Below, piece by piece: positions 1 to 9,128 of a stretch of 64,000 nucleotides of DNA; the first letter of the stretch is position 1, and every line of letters starts with the position of its first letter. Origin of the DNA: Muribaculaceae bacterium (GTDB lineage Bacteria; Bacteroidota; Bacteroidia; Bacteroidales; Muribaculaceae); NCBI GenBank assembly GCA_022509165.1, contig JAFLTT010000002.1, forward strand, positions 62,001-126,000. The letters run 5' to 3'. A model generated the notes under the pieces. It was not told the origin of the DNA, ran no database searches, and worked only from the letters and a program-made list of their open reading frames with translations. The position numbers and the translations under genes are program-made.

Positions 1-154
1 AAATTGCGCAATATGTAGGTTATTAATATAAAGACTTTTATCGCTTTTGCAGGTGTCAATTTTATTGATATTACGTACTTGGGAAAGGATGCAAAGCCGG
101 AAAGTTCAGAGAGTTAAGGATTCTCTAAAATTCACAAAACAAAAATAACCCGCT

Positions 155-1342
155 ATGAAATTTGATTTTGACAAACCTATCGACCGCCACAATTCCAATT
201 CTTATAAATGGGACACCCTGAATATGGAGAATATAATTCCTCTATGGGTTGCCGACATGGATTTCCAGACTGCTCCATGTATTATCGAGGCACTGAAAAA
301 AAGAGTTGAGCATGGGGTGTTCGGTTACACCCGTGTGCCTGACCGGTATTATCAAGCTACGGTGGAATGGTTTGCCCGTAGGCATAATTGGAATATCCTC
401 CCCTCCGACATTATTTATACAAGCGGGGTTGTCCCGGCTATTTCTGCAATAATTAAGGCTCTCACCAATCCGGGGGATAAAGTTATAATACAGACTCCTG
501 TCTATAATTGTTTCTTTTCCTCAATTCGCAACAATGAATGTGTGGCCTCCGAAAATGAATTAATTTACAAGGACGTTGCATATACTATAGATTTTGACGA
601 TCTGGAGAAGAGAGCATCAGATCCAGCGGCCAAACTTCTGCTGCTTTGCAATCCGCATAATCCCTCGGGTAGAGTATGGACATATAACGAACTAATCAGG
701 ATTTATGAAATATGCCATCGGCACGGTGTCGTAGTGGTAAGCGATGAGATACACTGCGAGTTGGTTTATCCTCCTTTTGTATATATACCTTTCTGCAGTC
801 TTTCAGAGGAGGTGGCTCAAAATTCTGTAGCCTGCGTATCACCCAGCAAGTCGTTTAATATTGCAGGCTTGCAGATTGCAAATATCGTATGTCGCAATGA
901 GGAGATGAGAAAGAAAATAGACAAAGCAATAAATATTAATGAAGTTTGCGATGTAAATCCATTTGGTGTTTTGGCCACTATCTCTGCTTATACCGATGGA
1001 GAACCATGGCTCACCGAATTAATTGATTATCTACAGAAGAACTATGAGTATTTGGTGACTTTTTTCAAGAATGAACTCCCGGATTTCCCTATAGTAAGGC
1101 TCGAAGGCACTTACCTTGTGTGGGTAGACTGCAAACATCTTGGTATTCCATCGGTGGAACTGGAAGAGAAGCTTATACGTGAAGGAGGAGTCTGGTTGAA
1201 TCCCGGGTCGATGTATGGAGAGGCCGGTGAAGGTTTCATGCGGATTAATATCGCATGTCCGAAGGAAAGACTTGAAGAAGGCTTAAAGAGATTAAAAAAA
1301 GTTCTTGCACCTCATTATGAAGACGACAGTGACATCCAGTAA
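155..1342 (+). CDS. MalY/PatB-type PLP aminotransferase / cystathionine beta-lyase
   Basis: This 395-residue protein is a fold-type I PLP enzyme of the MalY/PatB group, which cleaves C-S bonds (cystathionine to homocysteine, or cysteine conjugates) in the cytoplasm. Visible features are the N-terminal WVADMDF motif (31-37), CNPHNPSGRVW (165-175), SDEIHCELVY (196-205) with the PLP-ring Asp197, and SPSKSFNIAG (229-238) with the likely Schiff-base Lys232. The length is normal for the family. It stands alone and ends in a strong hairpin shared with the convergent rml operon. Family membership is clear; whether the substrate is cystathionine or another thioether cannot be read from the sequence. 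Confidence 0.88.
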   Translation: MKFDFDKPIDRHNSNSYKWDTLNMENIIPLWVADMDFQTAPCIIEALKKRVEHGVFGYTRVPDRYYQATVEWFARRHNWNILPSDIIYTSGVVPAISAIIKALTNPGDKVIIQTPVYNCFFSSIRNNECVASENELIYKDVAYTIDFDDLEKRASDPAAKLLLLCNPHNPSGRVWTYNELIRIYEICHRHGVVVVSDEIHCELVYPPFVYIPFCSLSEEVAQNSVACVSPSKSFNIAGLQIANIVCRNEEMRKKIDKAININEVCDVNPFGVLATISAYTDGEPWLTELIDYLQKNYEYLVTFFKNELPDFPIVRLEGTYLVWVDCKHLGIPSVELEEKLIREGGVWLNPGSMYGEAGEGFMRINIACPKERLEEGLKRLKKVLAPHYEDDSDIQ

Positions 1343-1373
1343 AAAGAATTGAATGATAAAGTAATATGAAAAG

Positions 1374-1413
1374 TAACAGAGGCTCTAATCCAAGTGGGGA
1401 AGAGCCTCTGTTA
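1374..1413. terminator. Bidirectional terminator between malY-like gene and rmlB
   Basis: A perfect 13-bp inverted repeat (taacagaggctct at 1374-1386 and its complement at 1401-1413) surrounds a 14-nt loop. It lies between two convergent genes and is flanked by A/T-rich sequence, so it can stop transcription from both sides. Confidence 0.85.
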
Positions 1414-1443
1414 TTATTGCCGATTAGATGAGGGAAGGAGGGA

Positions 1444-2586
1444 TCAGCGGTTTTTGTACATCTGGTCGTAGTATTTTTCGTAATCACCGCTTGTCACGTT
1501 GTCTACCCAGTCTTTATTGTCAAGATACCATTTCACAGTTTTTTCGATACCCTCTTCAAATTGCAGACTTGGCTCCCATCCGAGTTCTTTCTGTAGTTTG
1601 CGGCTGTCGATTGCATATCTCATATCATGTCCAAGCCGGTCGGTCACATAGGTGATGAGATGTTCGGAAGTGCCCTCCGGTTTTCCTGTAAGACGGTCGA
1701 CAGTCTTGATAACTACTTTAATCAGATCGATATTTTTCCATTCGTTAAATCCCCCGATATTATAAGTGTCACCAGGTTTTCCCTTATGGAAAATCAGATC
1801 AATAGCCCTGGCATGGTCTTCAACAAAAAGCCAGTCTCTTACATTTTCTCCTTTTCCATATACAGGAAGGTTCTTGCCTTGCAGGATATTGTTGATGAAT
1901 AATGGTATCAGTTTTTCCGGGAATTGATATGGACCATAATTGTTGGAACAGTTGGTCACGATGGTTGGCATGCCGTAAGTATCGTGATAAGCCCTTACGA
2001 AATGATCGCTTGAAGCTTTTGAAGCCGAATAGGGAGAATGAGGGTCATATTTAGTGGTTTCAACAAAAAAGTCCACACCGAATGCCATATGGTCGTCGGC
2101 TGAAGCCTTAGTTGTGAATGGAGCCTTCACTCCTTCAGGGTTGGTAATTTCCAATGCACCATACACCTCGTCGGTTGAGATATGATAGAAGAGTTTTCCT
2201 TCATATTTTTCCGGAAGAGAGTCCCAATATTCTTTGGCAGCCTGTAAAAGTGCAAGCGTTCCCATCACATTTGTTCTTGCAAAAGTAAATGGGTCTTTTA
2301 TGCTCCTGTCTACATGGCTCTCGGCAGCCAGATGGATTATCCCTGTGATCTCATTATCTTTTATGATTTCACGCATTTTATCTAAATCGGCTATGTCTGC
2401 CTTCACAAACTTATAATTGGGAGCATCTTCGATATCCTTGAGGTTGTTGAGATTGCCGGCGTATGTGAGTTTATCCACATTGACTATCTTGCTTTGAGGA
2501 TATTTCTTTACAAAAAGTCTCACTACATGCGATCCTATAAATCCGGCACCTCCGGTAATCATTATATTCTTAGGAGATTGACTCAT
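1444..2586 (-). CDS. rmlB: dTDP-glucose 4,6-dehydratase
   Basis: RmlB converts dTDP-D-glucose to dTDP-4-keto-6-deoxy-D-glucose, the second step of dTDP-L-rhamnose synthesis. The 380-residue protein has the SDR Rossmann motif GGAGFIGSH (12-20), the catalytic TDE triplet (138-140), and YSASK with Tyr186 and Lys190. NCSNNYGPYQFPEKLIP is the typical dehydratase signature. It is the last gene of the rmlA-C-D-B operon on the minus strand, 45 nt after rmlD. Its product could also feed other 6-deoxy sugars, for example through the FdtA-type isomerase at 34.3 kb. Confidence is high. Confidence 0.96.
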   Translation of the reverse strand: MSQSPKNIMITGGAGFIGSHVVRLFVKKYPQSKIVNVDKLTYAGNLNNLKDIEDAPNYKFVKADIADLDKMREIIKDNEITGIIHLAAESHVDRSIKDPFTFARTNVMGTLALLQAAKEYWDSLPEKYEGKLFYHISTDEVYGALEITNPEGVKAPFTTKASADDHMAFGVDFFVETTKYDPHSPYSASKASSDHFVRAYHDTYGMPTIVTNCSNNYGPYQFPEKLIPLFINNILQGKNLPVYGKGENVRDWLFVEDHARAIDLIFHKGKPGDTYNIGGFNEWKNIDLIKVVIKTVDRLTGKPEGTSEHLITYVTDRLGHDMRYAIDSRKLQKELGWEPSLQFEEGIEKTVKWYLDNKDWVDNVTSGDYEKYYDQMYKNR

Positions 2587-2631
2587 AATCAGGGTCTTAT
2601 AATTGAGTTATATGAAATTTTGACTTCAAAT

Positions 2632-3498
2632 TTATCGGCTGTTTCTTTTTGCCGACCAAATTTTCAAAGAATCGTGCCAGTGCGGCACATTCTTTCCGAA
2701 GGTTGTCTTATATTTAGTTTTATCGAGCACAGAATAAGAGGGTCTCACCACCTTTGAAGGGAATTCAGAAGAATGGCAGGGCAAGACCTCTTTATTGTCC
2801 AATCCGGCCAGACGTGCAGCCGCATGAGCAAAGTCATACCAGGAACACACTCCCTCGTTTGAGAAATGGTAAATTCCTTCATTGCCTTTGATTTTCCTTT
2901 CTGTAATCATGTCAACGATTGCATGGGCCAGATCGGTGGCATAAGTAGGAGTTCCGCATTGGTCAAACACTACTTTTATTGTATCTCGGTTTTGTAATAG
3001 GGATAATATTTTTTCTACGAAATTATTGCCATAATCTGAATAAAGCCAAGCGGTGCGTAAGATTACAGCAGTGGCTCCGGATTTCTCGATTTCTTCCTCT
3101 CCCTTAAGTTTAGTTCGGCCATAAGCACCGGTAGGGGAAGGTTTCTCATCTTCGCTGAGAGGAACATTTTTCCCGGCACCTCCAAATACATAATCGGTTG
3201 AAACATGAATCAGACTGCCTCCCTTTTCATGGATAGTACGGGCAAGAATCCCCGGTGCATCCCCATTGATTTTCATTGCAAGATCTTCATGGTCTTCCGC
3301 AGCATCCACGTTGGTATATGCAGCGCAATTCACAATTACATCCACATCATTGTCATCTACAAACTTTTTTACAGCCTCCGGATTGGTGATGTCAAGTTCT
3401 TCTACATCTGTAAAGATATAATTGTCGCTTGTGCCTTCCGCTTCTTTTCTTATGCTCCGGCCTAATTGTCCGTTGCTACCGGTCACCAATATATTCAT
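2632..3498 (-). CDS. rmlD: dTDP-4-dehydrorhamnose reductase
   Basis: RmlD reduces dTDP-4-keto-L-rhamnose to dTDP-L-rhamnose with NAD(P)H. The 288-residue protein starts with the dinucleotide-binding motif VTGSNGQLG (5-13) and carries the family motifs NCAAYTNVDAAE (57-68), STDYVFGG (100-107) and YGRTKLKGE, with catalytic Tyr126 and Lys130. It lies 17 nt downstream of rmlC and is part of the same operon. Length and motifs are all ordinary. Confidence 0.96.
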   Translation of the reverse strand: MNILVTGSNGQLGRSIRKEAEGTSDNYIFTDVEELDITNPEAVKKFVDDNDVDVIVNCAAYTNVDAAEDHEDLAMKINGDAPGILARTIHEKGGSLIHVSTDYVFGGAGKNVPLSEDEKPSPTGAYGRTKLKGEEEIEKSGATAVILRTAWLYSDYGNNFVEKILSLLQNRDTIKVVFDQCGTPTYATDLAHAIVDMITERKIKGNEGIYHFSNEGVCSWYDFAHAAARLAGLDNKEVLPCHSSEFPSKVVRPSYSVLDKTKYKTTFGKNVPHWHDSLKIWSAKRNSR

Positions 3499-3515
3499 TT
3501 TCCTTTTATGGTTTT

Positions 3516-4070
3516 TTATTTGTCAAATGGTGTTACAAAATCAGCAAGCTTCGGGTGCTTTTTATCTTTATCAGAGATTATGGCTTCATTTCTGGCAGTA
3601 TGCCAGTCTATACCCAACATTGGATCGAAAGCATCAATTCCCCCCTCGGCTTCCGGATGATAATATTCGTCGCATTTATATTGGAACACGGCCACATCAC
3701 TCAATACTTCAAAACCATGTGCAAACCCCTTTGGTATGAAAAATTGGCGATGGTTGTCTTCTGTAAGTTCTACCGATACATATTGTCCGTATGTGGGTGA
3801 ATCTTTTCTCAGGTCGACAGCCACATCAAGCACACTGCCCACTACGCATCTCACAAGTTTTGCTTGAGAATAGGGAGGTTTTTGGAAATGCAGGCCTCTT
3901 AGCACTCCTTTTGTACTACAGGATTCATTATCTTGTACAAAATCCACATGTGCAATTGCCTCATCGAATGCACGCTTTGAATAAGACTCAAAGAAATAGC
4001 CTCTGTCATCTTTAAAAACACGGGGCTCAATTATATAAACTCCCTCTATTTTTGTAGGCGTTGCTTTCAT
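3516..4070 (-). CDS. rmlC: dTDP-4-dehydrorhamnose 3,5-epimerase
   Basis: RmlC epimerises dTDP-4-keto-6-deoxyglucose at C3 and C5. The 184-residue cupin has the signatures FKDDRGYFFESY (19-30), VLRGLHFQ with catalytic His61, AVDLRKDSPT (84-93), and PKGFAHGF (113-120). A Tyr at about 136-137 is placed like the family's catalytic acid. It sits between rmlA and rmlD in the rhamnose operon, separated from rmlA by 76 nt. Size is typical. Confidence 0.96.
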   Translation of the reverse strand: MKATPTKIEGVYIIEPRVFKDDRGYFFESYSKRAFDEAIAHVDFVQDNESCSTKGVLRGLHFQKPPYSQAKLVRCVVGSVLDVAVDLRKDSPTYGQYVSVELTEDNHRQFFIPKGFAHGFEVLSDVAVFQYKCDEYYHPEAEGGIDAFDPMLGIDWHTARNEAIISDKDKKHPKLADFVTPFDK

Positions 4071-4146
4071 TCTATATCTAAGTGAATTTTTTAGTTATAA
4101 GTTACATCTCATAGGGAAAAGAAATCCTTTAAACCGGTCTTTCAAC

Positions 4147-5052
4147 TTAGTCCAGATTAGGACTGGCCGTTCTTTCCACTTCGTCTATCACCTTCATGAG
4201 ATACTGGCCATATTGGTTTTTAATCATAGGTTTTGCCAGGTCAATCATTCTTTCTTTAGAAATCCATCCTTGTCTGTATGCGATACCTTCAAGGCAGGCA
4301 ATTTTCAGACCCTGACGTTTTTCCAGTACCTCCACATATATGGAAGCTTCTGCCAGCGAATCGTGGGTTCCGGTGTCAAGCCATGCAAACCCTCTGGGGA
4401 GTGTCTTCACCATGAGGTCACCATGATTCAGGAAAACTTGATTGACAGTGGTAATTTCATATTCTCCTCTGGCTGAAGGTTTGATATTTTCAGCTATTTC
4501 CACCACTTTGTTAGGATAGAAATAGAGACCCACTACAGCATAGTTGCTTTTTGGATGCTCCGGTTTCTCTTCTATAGAGATACAATTGCCCTGATGGTCG
4601 AATTCTGCCACACCATAGCGTTCAGGGTCGTCGACCCAATAACCGAAAACAGTTGCTTTCCCCTTTTCATCTACATTATGCACAGCCTCCTTTAGCACTT
4701 GAGAGAAAGAAGGTCCATGGAAAATATTATCTCCGAGTACAAGGCAAACTGAATCATCGCCTATGAACTCCTTCCCAATGACAAATGCCTGAGCGAGGCC
4801 ATCGGGTGAAGGTTGTTCCGCATATTGAAGGTTTACTCCAAAATCCGAACCATCCCCCAGAAGACGTTTAAAAGCCGGAAGGTCTTGGGGAGTGGAAATC
4901 ACGAGGATATCCCGGATGCCTGCGAGCATCAGGGTAGAGATGGGGTAATACACCATCGGTTTGTCATAGATGGGGAGCAATTGTTTGCTCACTCCCTTGG
5001 TCACTGGATAAAGCCTGGTGCCTGATCCTCCTGCGAGCACTATACCTTTCAT
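4147..5052 (-). CDS. rmlA: Glucose-1-phosphate thymidylyltransferase
   Basis: RmlA makes dTDP-glucose from glucose-1-phosphate and dTTP, the entry step of the rhamnose pathway. The 301-residue protein begins with the nucleotidyltransferase signature [20 protein letters not shown] (8-27), and has the family motifs LGDNIFHG and [10 protein letters not shown]. It is the first gene of the rml operon. A tRNA-Leu lies 89 nt upstream in the same direction with only a weak possible terminator between them, so some transcription could enter rmlA from the tRNA promoter. Confidence 0.96.
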   Translation of the reverse strand: MKGIVLAGGSGTRLYPVTKGVSKQLLPIYDKPMVYYPISTLMLAGIRDILVISTPQDLPAFKRLLGDGSDFGVNLQYAEQPSPDGLAQAFVIGKEFIGDDSVCLVLGDNIFHGPSFSQVLKEAVHNVDEKGKATVFGYWVDDPERYGVAEFDHQGNCISIEEKPEHPKSNYAVVGLYFYPNKVVEIAENIKPSARGEYEITTVNQVFLNHGDLMVKTLPRGFAWLDTGTHDSLAEASIYVEVLEKRQGLKIACLEGIAYRQGWISKERMIDLAKPMIKNQYGQYLMKVIDEVERTASPNLD

Positions 5053-5141
5053 CGACTTAATATTATTTAATTAAAAAAAGAGCATGCGCTTATTATAATT
5101 TTCACACATCCTCCTTTACATCTTTTAAATTGAAGAAATAT

Positions 5142-5228
5142 TGGTGTCCAAGATGAGACTCGAACTCACACAACCGGATGGTCACTACCCCCTCAAAGTA
5201 GCGCGTCTACCAATTCCGCCACCTGGAC
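5142..5228 (-). tRNA. tRNA-Leu (GAG anticodon), CCA encoded
   Basis: The minus strand folds as a class II tRNA. The acceptor stem GTCCAGG (5' end at 5228) pairs with CTTGGAC, followed by discriminator A and an encoded CCA at 5142-5144. The anticodon arm is CTACT-TTGAGGG-GGTAG, giving anticodon GAG. The D-loop contains GGTAGACGC and the T-arm contains GTTCGAGTC. The long variable arm (GTGACCATCCGGTTGTGTG region) fits tRNA-Leu. A well-matched promoter lies just upstream. Confidence 0.95.
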
Positions 5229-5245
5229 TTCTTCAGTTCGTATGG

Positions 5246-5276
5246 CAAAGTTAATCTAATCCGATTAGATTTCCAA
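5246..5276 (-). promoter_or_regulatory. Bacteroidetes-type promoter for tRNA-Leu
   Basis: On the minus strand there is TTG (5274-5276), exactly 20 nt, then TAACTTTG (5246-5253). This matches the TTG-N20-TAnnTTTG promoter of Bacteroidetes. Transcription would start near 5239, about 10 nt before the tRNA. Confidence 0.8.
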
Positions 5277-5493
5277 CCATTCTATACTTATAAAATTACC
5301 CAATGTTAACAGATAATTTCAATTTGACCGGATGCGCAGGGAAAAAATAATTAAAGATAGGAAAAGAGGGAAGGTGGTTAGTGCCATATTGGGGAATTAA
5401 TTCTTAAATTTTAAAGAAGAGAGACTTGGGAAAAAAGTGAGAGAAGATAGTGGATTGATAAGAAATTTTTTGTGTGTTTTGGTGCTTTGAGGC

Positions 5494-5524
5494 TTGAAAT
5501 ACCAAGGGAAAATCTATATATTTG
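5494..5524 (+). promoter_or_regulatory. Promoter of the iorA operon
   Basis: TTG (5494-5496), 20 nt, then TATATTTG (5517-5524) is a full match to the Bacteroidetes promoter. Transcription should begin near 5530, leaving about 60 nt of leader before ATG 5592. This position excludes an upstream start at 5472. Confidence 0.8.
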
Positions 5525-5591
5525 CGGAAATGAAAAACATCCGGGGTGGAAAAGAGATTTCCGACCCCGACAGGCCTTAAAATCTAATATT

Positions 5592-7217
5592 ATGGGAAAA
5601 ATCAAACGGCTCTTGTTGGGAGACGAGGCCTTTGCACAGGGAGCCCTTGATGCCGGGCTGTCAGGTGCTTACGCCTATCCCGGCACACCTTCTACGGAAA
5701 TCCTTGAATACATACAGCAATCTCCTCTGGCTCAGGACAGGAAGATTCATTCTCATTGGTCGAGCAATGAAAAAACCGCGATGGAAGAAGCTATGGGGAT
5801 GTCGTTTTGCGGTAAGCGGGCAATTGTGTCGATGAAACATGTGGGCCTCAACGTGGCGGCTGATCCATTTGTGAATTCTGCCATGACAGGTGCCAACGGT
5901 GGTCTTATAGTAGTGGCCGCCGATGATCCGTCAATGCATAGTTCACAAAATGAGCAAGATTCACGGTTCTATGCTGATTTTGCCATGATTCCCATTCTTG
6001 AGCCTTCCGACCAACAGGAAGCTTATGACATGGCTGAATATGGATTTAATCTTTCAGAAAAATTCAAAATACCGGTGCTTCTGCGACTGGTGACCCGTCT
6101 CAGTCATTCACGATCCGTAGTAGAAGTGGAGGATGCTCCAAAACCGGAGAATACTTTGCATTATCCGGAAATCAGAGAGCAATGGGTGCTCATGCCGGCC
6201 ATGTCACGCAAAAGAAATGTCAGGCTGATTGAAGACTATAAGAAGTTTCAAAGGGATTCAGAGTCATCACCGTTCAATCTTTATTCAGAAGGAAAAGACA
6301 AGTCACTTGGTATAATTGTAAGCGGCATTGCCTGGAATTATCTTAATGAAGTCTTCCAGGGAAAGATTCCTTATCCTGTAGTGAAAGTTTCTCAATATCC
6401 ATTGCCTGTAAATATGGTCAAGCATCTTATTGATTCTTGTGAAGCTATTTTGATTCTCGAAGAGGGACAGCCCTTTATAGAGAAGAAAGTAAGAGGAGAA
6501 CTTGACAATAATCTCAAACGCATATACGGCAAACTCACCGGAGAAGTAGTGAGAACCGGAGAACTTACCCCGGATGAAGTCAAAAAGAGCCTGAGGGCAA
6601 TTAAGACAGAACAATGTGATGATGAGATAAACAAACCTGAAGGAAATTCTGAAGTTTTATTGCCTCGACCTCCTGCTTTATGTCAAGGATGTGGTCATAG
6701 AGATGTATATAACGCGCTTAATGAAGTTTTGAAAGAATATGACTCACCCAAGGTGTTTGGAGATATTGGTTGTTATACTCTCGGATATCTTTCACCGTTC
6801 AATGCCATTGATACTTGTGTAGACATGGGAGCCTCCATCACAATGGCTAAAGGAGCGGCTGATGCCGGTCAACACCCATCGGTGGCCATAATCGGGGATT
6901 CCACATTCACCCATTCGGGTATGACGGGTCTTCTTGACGCCATCAATGAGAATTCGCCCATTACCGTGATTATCTCCGATAACCTCACCACCGGAATGAC
7001 AGGAGGCCAGGATTCTCAAGGCACCGGAAAACTTGAAGAGATATGTCTGGGTCTCGGAGCTGCGCCTGAACATGTGCGTACCATTGATTCTCATCCCAAG
7101 AATATAGCAGATATGGAGCAACTGTTTAAAGAAGAGATAGATTATCCGGGATTATCTGTGATAATATCACGCAGGGAGTGTATCCAGACGGCACGCCGAC
7201 ATTCATCTAAAAAGTAA
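5592..7217 (+). CDS. iorA: Indolepyruvate:ferredoxin oxidoreductase, alpha subunit (short form)
   Basis: IorA is the TPP-binding subunit that oxidatively decarboxylates arylpyruvates (indole-, phenyl- and hydroxyphenylpyruvate) to arylacetyl-CoA. The 541-residue protein has the N-terminal pyrimidine-binding domain (LLGDEAFAQGALDAG, AYPGTPSTEI) and a C-terminal TPP domain with LCQGCGHRD and GDSTFTHSGMTG at about residue 435. Archaeal IorA proteins continue into a ferredoxin-like domain with two CxxCxxCxxxC motifs. This protein stops about 90 residues after the TPP motif and has no such cluster. The start at 5592 is chosen because a promoter lies at 5494-5524. It leads an operon with iorB 5 nt downstream. 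Confidence 0.92.
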   Translation: MGKIKRLLLGDEAFAQGALDAGLSGAYAYPGTPSTEILEYIQQSPLAQDRKIHSHWSSNEKTAMEEAMGMSFCGKRAIVSMKHVGLNVAADPFVNSAMTGANGGLIVVAADDPSMHSSQNEQDSRFYADFAMIPILEPSDQQEAYDMAEYGFNLSEKFKIPVLLRLVTRLSHSRSVVEVEDAPKPENTLHYPEIREQWVLMPAMSRKRNVRLIEDYKKFQRDSESSPFNLYSEGKDKSLGIIVSGIAWNYLNEVFQGKIPYPVVKVSQYPLPVNMVKHLIDSCEAILILEEGQPFIEKKVRGELDNNLKRIYGKLTGEVVRTGELTPDEVKKSLRAIKTEQCDDEINKPEGNSEVLLPRPPALCQGCGHRDVYNALNEVLKEYDSPKVFGDIGCYTLGYLSPFNAIDTCVDMGASITMAKGAADAGQHPSVAIIGDSTFTHSGMTGLLDAINENSPITVIISDNLTTGMTGGQDSQGTGKLEEICLGLGAAPEHVRTIDSHPKNIADMEQLFKEEIDYPGLSVIISRRECIQTARRHSSKK

Positions 7218-7222
7218 GAACC

Positions 7223-7813
7223 ATGAAAAGCGATATAATACTTGCAGGAGTCGGAGGGCAGGGAATACTTTCGATTGCGACTGTAATAGGAGTGGCTGCT
7301 CTTGAAGACAATTTATACCTAAAACAGGCTGAAGTACATGGCATGAGTCAGAGAGGTGGTGACGTTCAGTCAAACCTGAGGCTCAGTAGCGAACCCATAG
7401 CATCAGACCTTATACCACTGGGACAGGCTGACCTGATAGTTTCGATGGAACCGATGGAGGGTCTCCGTTATCTTCCCTATTTGAAGAAAGAAGGATGGCT
7501 CGTGACAAATACGGTGCCATTTGTCAATATAAAAAATTATCCTTCGTCTGAAGCATTGGCTGAAGAGATGAAGAAAGTGGATAATCTGATAGCATTCGAT
7601 ATGGATGCAGTGGCAAAGGAAGTAGGTTCACCTCGGTCATCAAACATGGTGCTCCTCGGAGCTATTTCACCATTGATATCGATAGAGGAACCTCACCTTA
7701 TCAATGGCATCCGTAAGATATTTTCGAGTAAAGGTGATGCTATAACGGAAATGAATATTGCAGCCTTCGCCAAAGGTAGGGATTATACAGTGGAATTCTT
7801 AAAAAATCGTTGA
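7223..7813 (+). CDS. iorB: Indolepyruvate:ferredoxin oxidoreductase, beta subunit
   Basis: IorB is the gamma-type (POR/KOR gamma domain) partner of IorA and probably contributes to CoA binding. The 196-residue protein opens with ILAGVGGQGIL (6-16), the hallmark of this domain, followed by EVHGMSQRGGDV (38-49). It contains no cysteine, so it supplies no Fe-S cluster. It starts 5 nt after iorA and ends 4 nt before the aminotransferase, which indicates a single transcript. Size and motifs are typical. Confidence 0.93.
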   Translation: MKSDIILAGVGGQGILSIATVIGVAALEDNLYLKQAEVHGMSQRGGDVQSNLRLSSEPIASDLIPLGQADLIVSMEPMEGLRYLPYLKKEGWLVTNTVPFVNIKNYPSSEALAEEMKKVDNLIAFDMDAVAKEVGSPRSSNMVLLGAISPLISIEEPHLINGIRKIFSSKGDAITEMNIAAFAKGRDYTVEFLKNR

Positions 7814-7817
7814 TGCC

Positions 7818-9128
7818 ATGTTACCTATTACCGAAGATAAACTTAATTCTGTGATTGATGCTCTGGAAATAACGGATCTCACCACAGCTACAATCAGGCA
7901 AATCTGTGCTCTTTCAGCTGAATTGGAAAGGGCAGCCGGAGAGAAATATGTGCATCTTGAGCTTGGCAATCCGGGATTGCCGGCAGAAAAGGAAGGCCTG
8001 GAGGCTGAATGTGAGGCTTTGAAAAGAGGTGTGGCCAGTTGTTATCCCGATATAGCCGGAATACCTTCACTGAAAAAAGCCGGGTCAGATTTTGTGAAAG
8101 CATTTATCGACTTGGATGTACCCCCTTATTGTATTGTTCCCACCGTAGGATCAATGCAGGGAAGTTATACTTTGCTCACTCTTCTTAAAATGAGAGTGCC
8201 CGGAAAAGATACCGTGTTGGTATTCAATCCCGGATTCCCGGCCCAGCGCCAGCAGGCAAAGATGCTGGGCATGAATGTGGTAAGTTTTGATATTTACTAT
8301 TCCAGAGGTGAAAAATTACGGGAGAAACTGGAAGAAATTCTGGCAGCCGGCCGAGTCACCTGTATGATTTACAGTAATCCCAACAATCCTACTTGGTCAA
8401 ACTTCACTCAGGAAGAATTAAAAATAATTGGTGAAGCAGCCACAAAGCATGATGTGATAGTTCTTGAAGACCTTGCCTATATGGGTATGGATTTTCGTCG
8501 TGATTATTCCCAGCCCTATAAATCACCGTTCATTCCCTCGGTAGGTAAGTATACAGAAAACTATATTCTGTTGATTTCTGCTTCAAAGATTTTCAGTTAT
8601 GCAGGTCAAAGAATAGGTATAGTATGTATGAGTCCCGAGGTATTTAACAAGAGATATGATCATCTTGAAAAATTCTTCGAGATGCCGAATTTCGGTGAAT
8701 GTTATATTTACGGCGTACTATATACTGCCTCCTCCGGTACTGCTCACTCAGCACAATATGCAATGGCGGCGATGCTGGAGAGTGCAGTGGAAGGGAAACT
8801 GCCATTTGTTAAAGAGACAGGTGAATATGCCCGTAGAAGTGCCCTTATCAAGGATATGCTGAAGAAAAACGGATTTCACATAGTATATGAAAAAGATTGT
8901 GACGAAGATATATCTGAGGGCTTCTTTTTCACCGCCGGATATAAGAATTACGGAAGTGAACATCTGCAGCGAGAATTGTTAAGACACGGCATATCCACTA
9001 TCTCGTTACCTTGCACCGGAAGTACCAGGGATGGAGTGAGAATATGCGTGTCGACTGTATCCGACCAATCCACTTTTGATAGATTGGCCTCACGTCTAAA
9101 GGAATTTTCTGATGCACACCCGGAATAA
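7818..9128 (+). CDS. PLP-dependent aminotransferase, probably aromatic amino acid-specific
   Basis: This 436-residue fold-type I aminotransferase has YSNPNNPTW (185-193), LEDLAYMGMD (216-225) with PLP Asp218, and SASKIFSYAGQRIG (254-267) with Schiff-base Lys257. Its position directly behind iorAB suggests that it supplies arylpyruvates by transamination of Trp, Phe or Tyr; this is an inference from context. The last 17 nt overlap the start of the CoA-transferase gene, so translation is probably coupled. The substrate cannot be decided from sequence alone. Confidence 0.85.
   Translation: MLPITEDKLNSVIDALEITDLTTATIRQICALSAELERAAGEKYVHLELGNPGLPAEKEGLEAECEALKRGVASCYPDIAGIPSLKKAGSDFVKAFIDLDVPPYCIVPTVGSMQGSYTLLTLLKMRVPGKDTVLVFNPGFPAQRQQAKMLGMNVVSFDIYYSRGEKLREKLEEILAAGRVTCMIYSNPNNPTWSNFTQEELKIIGEAATKHDVIVLEDLAYMGMDFRRDYSQPYKSPFIPSVGKYTENYILLISASKIFSYAGQRIGIVCMSPEVFNKRYDHLEKFFEMPNFGECYIYGVLYTASSGTAHSAQYAMAAMLESAVEGKLPFVKETGEYARRSALIKDMLKKNGFHIVYEKDCDEDISEGFFFTAGYKNYGSEHLQRELLRHGISTISLPCTGSTRDGVRICVSTVSDQSTFDRLASRLKEFSDAHPE

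Larger units (their letters stand above)
5229..5591. other. Intergenic region between tRNA-Leu and iorA
   Basis: About 360 nt without a gene. It holds the leftward tRNA-Leu promoter (5246-5276) and the rightward iorA promoter (5494-5524). An open frame continues leftward from iorA to 5472, but it crosses the promoter, so it is probably non-coding. The stretch at about 5340-5470 is A/G-rich with no structure I could support. Confidence 0.6.

Noticed and set aside
1-154. Open frame 19-117 with residues such as FAGVNFIDITYLGKD before a stop.
   Set aside because: It has no start codon, follows an in-frame stop at 16-18, and is too short to judge; another frame could be the end of an upstream gene. 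I did not call it.
5472-5591. In-frame 40-codon extension upstream of iorA.
   Set aside because: A full TTG-N20-TAnnTTTG promoter lies inside it, and IorA proteins begin at the MGKIKRLLLGDEA part.
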